Notes under the pieces: model-generated
Database searches by the model: none
The model's input: only the letters and a program-made list of their open reading frames with translations
What the model was told of the DNA's origin: nothing
Shown: positions 1 to 4,864 of the stretch, in pieces
Position numbering within the stretch: position 1 is the first letter of the stretch
How the letters are laid out: each line of letters begins with the position of its first letter
Source of the DNA: a virus
IMG/VR virus record: IMGVR_UViG_3300020185_000228
Span: 1 to 26,297 of that record
Reading direction: 5' to 3' (one strand)
Length of the DNA: 26,297 nt
Made by a program: the position numbers and the translations under genes

Positions 1-1010
1 TATACAGCATTATTATATTTATTAATAAAGATGTTCTTGGCTTTATACAACAGTCGACTTATTTTGAATATATTAAGTATGTCTTCTTTCTTGTTGTTGA
101 AAGATTGCATTGTTTGCTGAGTGTTGTCTGTTGCTCTTTGTTTTCCCTTATCGCTCTTTAGCTTATCGATCTTCTTTTGAGAACGTTCTGAAAACCAATT
201 AATGAAACCATCATAAGACTTCATAGGATCTTCTAGAAAGTTACCAGATCTGATTTCAGTATTAATGTAAATGTTCAATAAAGCCGCTGGAAGATTATCA
301 TAGTCTATTTGACTGTCAATTGCATCGGACTCATTTACCAATTTAACAACTTCAGCTTCTTCTTCATCGGTCAATGTCACAGTTCCGGTATCATCTGTGA
401 AGTATGCGTCATCAAACCAAACCTCTGGAGATCTTTTAAGACCTGAAACATCAGCGCCAAAACTAGCTCCACTGTCCAAACTACTATACGTTGTATGAAA
501 AACAATACCGAATTTAGCTTGTCCAATTTGTTGACCTAAACTAGAGTCGACTGGAACTGCATAAACAATTGTGTTAGGCTTAAATCGATAATGTGGCTCC
601 CCATCAATATTAGTCGTACTAATCATCTCATCATCGAACATAAAATCGCCCTGCATGATGTTTTTGATATTAAGCCTAGGCAGATACTCAAGCGCTCTTG
701 TTAATTTGTCGACAAGACCCGGAGCGTGTCCATGGTTTTTAATAATATCTTCAGCGGTGTAGTTTATTTTTGGAACCTTGTTGAAGATTGATTTGGTTCC
801 TACAAAGAACTTGCCATTGTCCGGATTAATACCAACAAAGATAGCCGGCGCACCGTCCCATTTAACGGACGTTTTAATTTTAGACGAGGAATTACCCTTT
901 AGAGTTTTTAAAAGCTCCACAAGGAATGCTCTAGCCATCTTATAGCCATCTGAACCCTTGGTTAAGACTAGTTCTTCAAGGTGGGTAAGGTGGGTGTTCG
1001 CTTTAGCCAT
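1..1010 (-). CDS. Nucleotidyltransferase-like (RNA/DNA ligase-fold) phage protein, 3' end outside the window
   Basis: The frame is open from an ATG at 1008-1010 to the window edge, about 336 codons, so the C-terminus is missing. Residues 48-56 read SVKWDGAPA, matching the K-x-D-G nucleotide-binding motif I of ligases and capping enzymes with Lys50 as the candidate adenylated lysine. MQGDFMF (119-125) and KFGIVFHTTY (166-175) sit where ligase motifs III and IIIa would be expected. The same combination with NPDNGKFFVGTK and KINYT...NHGHAPGLV is familiar from cyanophage and other marine T4-like phage proteins of unknown function (I recall the family as DUF6267, not checked). It follows the metallopeptidase gene by 42 bases in the same direction. 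Activity is unproven; the fold may be used for binding only. Confidence 0.8.
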   Translation of the reverse strand, partial: MAKANTHLTHLEELVLTKGSDGYKMARAFLVELLKTLKGNSSSKIKTSVKWDGAPAIFVGINPDNGKFFVGTKSIFNKVPKINYTAEDIIKNHGHAPGLVDKLTRALEYLPRLNIKNIMQGDFMFDDEMISTTNIDGEPHYRFKPNTIVYAVPVDSSLGQQIGQAKFGIVFHTTYSSLDSGASFGADVSGLKRSPEVWFDDAYFTDDTGTVTLTDEEEAEVVKLVNESDAIDSQIDYDNLPAALLNIYINTEIRSGNFLEDPMKSYDGFINWFSERSQKKIDKLKSDKGKQRATDNTQQTMQSFNNKKEDILNIFKISRLLYKAKNIFINKYNNAV

Positions 1011-1052
1011 TAATAATATCTCTTTTTTTGATGAGCAATTGTTGCTTTGTTT

Positions 1053-1763
1053 TTATTTTTGTTTCTTCTGTCGAATAGCCTCTTTTATAGCTATCCTGAC
1101 GAGCTTTTGAATTTGCTCCTTTAGAGCATCCTTGCCCTCTTCATCTAAGATACGATCCTCCGAATCTCCGTCGGCAGAACAAGGAGACTCGCCCTCTTCC
1201 ACAACTTCTTCAATTTCTTCAGCTTCTTCTTGGATCTCACCGGTTCCGTTAAATTGCTCAAACTCCTGAAGAGAATTGAAATTAAAACCCCAAGCCTCGG
1301 ATAGTAATGTTGAGATTTCTTTATTTTTCCAATCTTTTGTGGACATGTTATTGTCTCCTGTTTGTAAATGTTCGTAGTAAATAGTACCTTTTGTACTGTC
1401 TTCCCAATCTCTGAAAACTATTGACGCTTGATACGCTTCAATTTCCATATTTCTCATATGTGGATCAGACTGTGCGTATCCTTGTTCACCCATACCGGTT
1501 ACTTGGTCAAAGTCCCCGTTGCAGTTTTGTTTGTGGTGCATTAGCTCGTGAGCTAATGATCTCATAATATCTTTTGGGTGTCGTTTTCCAATGTATATTG
1601 TAATTGACTCCTCTTGCGGGTCATAAAAGCCAGTTTTTCCCATTGGATTGTTGGCTTCGTTCTCATTATTCTTCAAAAAGAGCTTAGGAACTCGGTTAAA
1701 GCCCATTTTCTCTTGCGCATATGGCATAAATTGGCTTATAAGCTGAGTCAGCACATCGTTCAT
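1053..1763 (-). CDS. HExxH zinc metallopeptidase with acidic tail
   Basis: The protein has 236 residues. SLAHELMHHKQN at 69-80 is a classic HExxH zinc site (His72, Glu73, His76), with MEIEAY at 106-111 offering Glu107 or Glu109 as third ligand, the layout of gluzincin-type peptidases. The N-terminal 125 residues form the peptidase domain. After a linker comes a separate part starting near Met140 with DWKNKEISTLLSEAWGF, then a very acidic stretch (about 178-210) and a basic helix LVRIAIKEAIRQKKQK. Such small HExxH proteins recur in marine T4-like phages; the substrate is unknown. An internal ATG (1344-1346) has an excellent ribosome site, so a shorter second product of about 97 residues is possible. 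Confidence 0.85.
   Translation of the reverse strand: MNDVLTQLISQFMPYAQEKMGFNRVPKLFLKNNENEANNPMGKTGFYDPQEESITIYIGKRHPKDIMRSLAHELMHHKQNCNGDFDQVTGMGEQGYAQSDPHMRNMEIEAYQASIVFRDWEDSTKGTIYYEHLQTGDNNMSTKDWKNKEISTLLSEAWGFNFNSLQEFEQFNGTGEIQEEAEEIEEVVEEGESPCSADGDSEDRILDEEGKDALKEQIQKLVRIAIKEAIRQKKQK
1344..1359 (-). promoter_or_regulatory. Internal ribosome binding site and start inside the metallopeptidase gene
   Basis: AGGAG at 1355-1359 (minus sense) stands 8 bases before an in-frame ATG at 1344-1346. It marks the boundary between the peptidase domain and the KNKEISTLLSEAWGF tail, and could start a separate 97-residue protein. It looks better than the start site of the full gene. Confidence 0.45.
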
Positions 1764-1798
1764 TTAGATACCTCTTTTAGTCATATATTAGCCTAATA

Positions 1799-1833
1799 TA
1801 CTCTAAATAGTTACTAAATTGGTCTTTAGAGTA
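1799..1833. repeat. 9-bp inverted repeat in the leader of the metallopeptidase gene
   Basis: TACTCTAAA (1799-1807) and TTTAGAGTA (1825-1833) form a perfect 9-bp dyad with a 17-base loop, 36-70 bases before the start codon. No T tract follows, so it is more likely an operator or RNA hairpin than a terminator. The ACTATTTA motif (1804-1811, minus sense) overlaps one arm. The rest of the 1764-1904 gap shows no gene. Confidence 0.45.
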
Positions 1834-1904
1834 AACTCTGACGGGTTCTTAGAGAATATATCAACCCACTTGACTCAAAATAACAGATATATCACAATAT
1901 AAGG

Positions 1905-2171
1905 TCAATTTTTGTCATCTTTGCCACTTGTTTTTGAAACCAGCCGCAAACTTAGAGAAAAATGCTCCAATTCTGCCTTATCCCCAGCCAATGGTACCAC
2001 TGTCGATATTGAAACTAATCGATTGGAACGAATTTCGTTTCGAATGCAAACAATAAAGCCATATTTATAGTCCCAGCGGCTTTTGTCAATGCTCCAAGTT
2101 GACCACTCTACTATATCACCCACTTCAAACGCTTTAGAAGAGATTTCTCCAAATACTTCTTTCTCTTTCAT
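1905..2171 (-). CDS. Small GD(I/L)V-family protein (SH3-like barrel suspected)
   Basis: The protein has 88 residues. FEVGDIVEW near residues 15-23 and YGFIVCIRN about 20 residues on match the two core strands of the family repeated through this window; the C-terminus ends in LRLVSKTSGKDDKN. The family is seen as many short paralogues in marine phages, with no function known to me. It lies 46 bases after the stop of a membrane protein gene. A 16-codon frame (from 2220) ends on its start codon as ATGA and may couple translation; the ribosome site at 2171 itself is weak. Confidence 0.7.
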   Translation of the reverse strand: MKEKEVFGEISSKAFEVGDIVEWSTWSIDKSRWDYKYGFIVCIRNEIRSNRLVSISTVVPLAGDKAELEHFSLSLRLVSKTSGKDDKN

Positions 2172-2217
2172 TGTAATAGTAATCTATAAATCATATAAGT
2201 ACCTTTAATAGGATACA

Positions 2218-2373
2218 TTAATAGATTATATCATTCTCCTTCACTATAGAGACTGAGAGTAGAGCGGCAAGTATAGTAATCATAGAAAACTCGTATCCAA
2301 AAACTAAATAGACTAGCCAGCATGCCCCAATGACGGCACAAGCTTTCCAAAATCTTCCAAACTCAAATAACAT
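2218..2373 (-). CDS. 51-residue membrane protein
   Basis: A short frame whose ATG (2371-2373) overlaps the stop of the preceding gene as TAATG. The product starts MLFEFGRFWKACAVIG, has a hydrophobic stretch (about 12-25, ACWLVYLVFGY) and a second one (about 31-44, MITILAALLSVSIV), and ends in the charged KENDIIY. Two short membrane passes, or one pass and one re-entrant segment, are likely. Membrane proteins of this size in phages are often holin or lysis accessories or superinfection factors, but nothing here selects among these. Confidence 0.65.
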   Translation of the reverse strand: MLFEFGRFWKACAVIGACWLVYLVFGYEFSMITILAALLSVSIVKENDIIY

Positions 2374-2663
2374 TAGTTAAATCCTATTTCTATTAGCTCG
2401 TCGGGATCGATAACTACCATTTCACTGTTATTAGAGTATATCAAGTGTCTTCCCTGGGAGTCATATGACTTATATAATACATAAACTCTAATACCACGTG
2501 GAACTCTTATAAAACTACGAGTGGCTGGCTGAAAACACCAGATATAACCAGACCCGACAATGAAGTGTGATGGAACTAGATCACCATCATCCGGCTCTAT
2601 CTCACCAGACACTTGTTTAACCAGTCTTTTAATAAGATCTGAAGCCTTTTCTATATCGTTCAT
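2373..2663 (-). CDS. Small GDLV-type protein
   Basis: The protein has 96 residues: an N-terminal helix (MNDIEKASDLIKRLVKQVSG), then DDGDLVPSHFIVG, a beta-rich body, and DPDELIEIGF at the end, where the final DEL.EI strand is typical of the GD(L/I)V family. It is translationally coupled by TAATG to the 51-residue membrane protein downstream. The ribosome site is poor. A hydrophobic frame with no normal start codon runs into its start codon from upstream (2660-2758), so its real leader may be more complex. Function unknown. Confidence 0.65.
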   Translation of the reverse strand: MNDIEKASDLIKRLVKQVSGEIEPDDGDLVPSHFIVGSGYIWCFQPATRSFIRVPRGIRVYVLYKSYDSQGRHLIYSNNSEMVVIDPDELIEIGFN

Positions 2664-2784
2664 ATTTTAACTAGGGTATAGAAATTAGAAACAATAACAA
2701 TAATAGAAATTATACAAGCACCGAGTAAACAAAGGTAGCTTATTGTTGAACATAATATTCATTTTAACACTTTTTTAGTAAAGT

Positions 2785-3105
2785 TTAAAAGAAATCTAGA
2801 GCCCACGCAATTGCGAAGCCCATTGCTGATTGTACAACCATAAAAATGGTTACCGACTTTGTACGAAACTCTTTCAAATCGTTAACCTCGTCGAACAGTT
2901 CACGTAGCTGAGTAGGAGAAGAGACTTCATCCATCTTCTCTTTCCAGACTTTTAGATCTTGAACCTTATCTTCTTTCGCCTTCAACTCTGTTAGCTGGTT
3001 TTGTACCAACTGAAGCTCGTTTCTTAAAGCTTCGATTCCCCCAGCCAGGGTTTCAAGTTGTTTTAATACTAATTTAGAATAGGTTTCCCAGCCATTATTA
3101 TCCAA
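2785..3105 (-). CDS. Coiled-coil protein with C-terminal membrane anchor (holin-like candidate)
   Basis: The protein has 106 residues and starts at TTG, chosen because GGAGG lies about 9 bases upstream and no ATG is near. Residues about 10-60 are a heptad-rich coiled coil (LKQLETLAGGIEALRNELQL and onward). KVWKEKMDEV, SSPTQLRELFDEV and LKEFRTKSVTIFMVV lead to one hydrophobic segment (about 87-105) ending WALDFF. This order is common to small marine T4-like phage proteins seen near lysis or virion genes. A cytoplasmic coiled coil with a C-terminal anchor would fit a holin, antiholin or envelope tether; none is proven. Confidence 0.7.
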   Translation of the reverse strand: MDNNGWETYSKLVLKQLETLAGGIEALRNELQLVQNQLTELKAKEDKVQDLKVWKEKMDEVSSPTQLRELFDEVNDLKEFRTKSVTIFMVVQSAMGFAIAWALDFF

Positions 3106-3122
3106 AGCGAATCCTCCAATCG

Positions 3123-3130
3123 TAAATAGT
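3123..3130 (-). promoter_or_regulatory. Recurrent intergenic motif ACTATTTA, copy upstream of the coiled-coil gene
   Basis: In the minus (gene) sense ACTATTTAC is followed by GATT and the GGAGG ribosome site. The same octamer occurs at 1804-1811, 12515-12522, 14360-14367 and 23089-23096, all between genes. On the plus strand it reads TAAATAGT, and two copies extend to TATAAATAGT, which contains the T4 late promoter core TATAAATA but points against the genes. Role unresolved. Confidence 0.35.
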
Positions 3131-3224
3131 GCTCAATCTACGTTATCTTTGTAATTCCTTTTTCCACTTTATAAATGTAAATATTTTCTATATTGCTAAG
3201 TTCAAATACTTCGCTTTTTGCTTT

Positions 3225-3491
3225 CTAATTGTTGTGCTTGTAGGAAGTATCAAAGAGGTCCATCAAAATATCAAGTAGGTTATCATCATCCTCAAATTCA
3301 TCTTCATCCATAATGAGTGACACAAGCTTGTAAAGTTCACCGGGGCTAATACCAAGACTACCAAGGTCTTCATTATTACGAATAGCATTGCGAACGTCCT
3401 CAAGTCTGTGGTGAGAAAGAATATAATCAGCAGAGGGCGAGGGGTGGCTTTCTTTTAGGTATCCTCGCCAATTTTCAAGTAGGAGTTTCAT
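3225..3491 (-). CDS. Tag-first protein (MKLLLENWR leader), acidic helical body
   Basis: The protein has 88 residues. It begins MKLLLENWRGYLKES, the shared leader of this cluster, with YLKE forming an L-x-E site like those cut by T4-type prohead proteases. The body (SADYILSHHRLEDVRNAIRN, then an acidic EDEFEDDDNLLDILMDLFD helix) matches no family I know. The ATG overlaps the upstream stop as ATGA and no good ribosome site precedes it, so translational coupling is likely. I infer a head-internal protein carried with the DNA, by analogy with T4 internal proteins. Confidence 0.8.
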   Translation of the reverse strand: MKLLLENWRGYLKESHPSPSADYILSHHRLEDVRNAIRNNEDLGSLGISPGELYKLVSLIMDEDEFEDDDNLLDILMDLFDTSYKHNN

Positions 3492-3901
3492 TTTTCTATC
3501 TTTTGCCCGCTGATAAGGATTACACTGCCTAGCCTTCTAAACTCCATCGTATCTGTCAACTTTCCGTCTATCAGTGCCATTGCATGCTCTTTAGACGAAA
3601 GATAATATACACCTTGAGGATGTTCTGCTATAAATTTCTTTAGAGTAGGACGCCACCTTTCCATAGCTGCTCTTTGCCACCAACTATATATGTTAACAGA
3701 TTTATATCCCAGCTCTTTTGTAAGGGTCATATAAACATCAATGCCGTCAGTAAATCCATCACACACTTCGTTATTCGGATCTGCAAGTTTATCCTCATCT
3801 CCGAAGTGGGTAGCTATTGCTCTCACTGTGGCATTTGTACATACGCTTGCTGTAGCCATTTCTGTTATATACTGTCTCCAATTTTCAAGTAGCAGTTTCA
3901 T
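3488..3901 (-). CDS. Tag-first papain-like cysteine peptidase candidate
   Basis: The protein has 137 residues. The leader MKLLLENWRQYITEM contains an I-T-E site at 12-14. The body resembles the phage papain-like fold whose pattern is Cys...VRAIA, then GxYxxxxxxHAxAxxDGxxxDT: here Cys21 in SVCTNATVRAIATHFGD, His106 in GVYYLSSKEHAMALIDG and Asp117 in KLTDT. After cleavage at ITE, Cys21 would lie near the new N-terminus. The assignment is from pattern memory, without a search; loss of activity or use as a binding domain is possible. ATGA overlap couples it to both neighbours. Confidence 0.7.
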   Translation of the reverse strand: MKLLLENWRQYITEMATASVCTNATVRAIATHFGDEDKLADPNNEVCDGFTDGIDVYMTLTKELGYKSVNIYSWWQRAAMERWRPTLKKFIAEHPQGVYYLSSKEHAMALIDGKLTDTMEFRRLGSVILISGQKIEK

Positions 3902-4311
3902 TTTCTATATTCATCATCCCAATCAAACTTTTCTTCTCCGTCATAAACGTGACGAAGGGTATCATGGTACGTTCCGCTATAAACATAAGCATCAAAACCA
4001 TTTTCGCCAGCCAGCCATTTTTGAAATATCCGATGGTTACCATCTTCAACTAGCAATTGTTTCTTATCGATATTATAGAATAACACAGGTAACCCATCTG
4101 TCATGCTCAGTTCACCACGCCATATATCTGATAATACACCCTCGCCCTGCTTAGTAATCATACTTAACGATTTAAATGGAATATTCTGAACCAAGACTCC
4201 TTCTTCGCCTTCTTCCTCATCAAACTCTTCTTCTCCTTGGAGAATCTCAATAGGAAGAAAGTTCAACTCTTCATTCAAATACTGACGCCAGTTTTCAAGT
4301 AGGAGTTTCAT
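3898..4311 (-). CDS. Tag-first protein with ParB/Srx-like domain
   Basis: The protein has 137 residues. The leader is MKLLLENWRQYLNEE with L-N-E at 12-14. A glutamate-rich linker (about 26-40) is followed by a domain with PVLFYNIDKKQLLVEDGNHR and IFQKWLAGENGFDAYVYSG. The DGNHR...G.....V pattern is that of ParB/sulfiredoxin-like proteins (compare DGHHR), which can have nuclease or ATPase activity, although the domain is short here. The C-terminus is acidic and aromatic (FDWDDEYRK). A GAGG ribosome site lies 8 bases before the ATG. I infer packaging in the head; the domain call is moderate. Confidence 0.7.
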   Translation of the reverse strand: MKLLLENWRQYLNEELNFLPIEILQGEEEFDEEEGEEGVLVQNIPFKSLSMITKQGEGVLSDIWRGELSMTDGLPVLFYNIDKKQLLVEDGNHRIFQKWLAGENGFDAYVYSGTYHDTLRHVYDGEEKFDWDDEYRK

Positions 4312-4532
4312 TTAAGTGTCCTCTCCACAGTATTAACCAGCGCTTCCAGTTGCTCAATTACTTCAACGGGGATCTCCGCTTGATTTCCATATATAGCAGC
4401 CAAAAGTTCAGCAACATCGCCTTCAAACTTAATAACTCTCTGAATGGGTTCTTCTGGAGCAGCAGACGATGAGGGAAAATCAATCACTTCCCCTTCCATT
4501 AGTTTTCGCCAATTTTCAAGTAGGAGTTTCAT
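4308..4532 (-). CDS. Tag-first short acidic protein
   Basis: The protein has 74 residues, beginning MKLLLENWRKLMEGE, with LME as the possible cut site. The remaining 59 residues (VIDFPSSSAAPEEPIQRVIK, then helical EVIEQLEALVNTVERTLK) have no recognisable family. The start overlaps the SNase stop (ATGA) and the end overlaps the next tagged gene. It may be a small internal head protein. Its small size after cleavage resembles T4 internal proteins in scale only. Confidence 0.75.
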   Translation of the reverse strand: MKLLLENWRKLMEGEVIDFPSSSAAPEEPIQRVIKFEGDVAELLAAIYGNQAEIPVEVIEQLEALVNTVERTLK

Positions 4533-4864
4533 TTTTTATATTCCTCTGCATAGCCTTCATTAACTAGTTTGTGGCATATGTTTACATCATTTTTAAATAT
4601 AGTTCCGAGACACCTGCCGTACTTGCCAACACCATGAGACTGCAAAACGAACGGGTCATCCGGAGAGCCCATAATCTCTTTGAGAAAGGCTTTTGCTTTC
4701 AACCCGTGCTCCTTTTCGGTTAAGTTTTTTGTGCGCGTCTCGGGGGCGTCAATGCCGTTTAAACGTATGCGCTTCTTAACCCATACATCAAAACCTAAAT
4801 CGATTATTGCATCAATGGTATCTCCATCTATAACTCGAATCAATTTAGCGCGGTATGTATACAT
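4529..4864 (-). CDS. Staphylococcal nuclease-like (SNase) endonuclease
   Basis: The protein has 111 residues from the ATG at 4862-4864, which overlaps the preceding stop as TAATG; a longer frame back to 4885 lies inside the upstream gene and is unlikely. It shows the SNase pattern AKLIRVIDGDTIDAIIDLG, RIRLNGIDAPETRTKN and an AKAFLKEIM helix, then VGKYGRCLGTIF with HKLVNEGYAEEY near the end. Conserved Asp in DGDT, Arg/Asp/Glu in RLNGIDAPE and Arg in YGR match the calcium-dependent nuclease. It lies directly before the tagged genes but has no such leader. Could serve host DNA degradation or DNA ejection; function inferred. Confidence 0.85.
   Translation of the reverse strand: MYTYRAKLIRVIDGDTIDAIIDLGFDVWVKKRIRLNGIDAPETRTKNLTEKEHGLKAKAFLKEIMGSPDDPFVLQSHGVGKYGRCLGTIFKNDVNICHKLVNEGYAEEYKK

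Larger units (their letters stand above)
3468..4532 (-). repeat. Four near-identical 24-base gene starts encoding the shared leader
   Basis: Copies (minus sense) begin at the ATGs of 3491, 3901, 4311 and 4532 and run 24 bases inward (3468-3491, 3878-3901, 4288-4311, 4509-4532). They differ by only one base or none, even at silent positions: the leucines use CTC (or CTG), CTA and CTT in the same order. Three bases before the ATG are also shared because each upstream gene ends AAA-TGA over the ATG. A diverged fifth copy sits at 7859-7882. Such short identity at gene boundaries would allow recombination to swap gene bodies. Confidence 0.85.
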
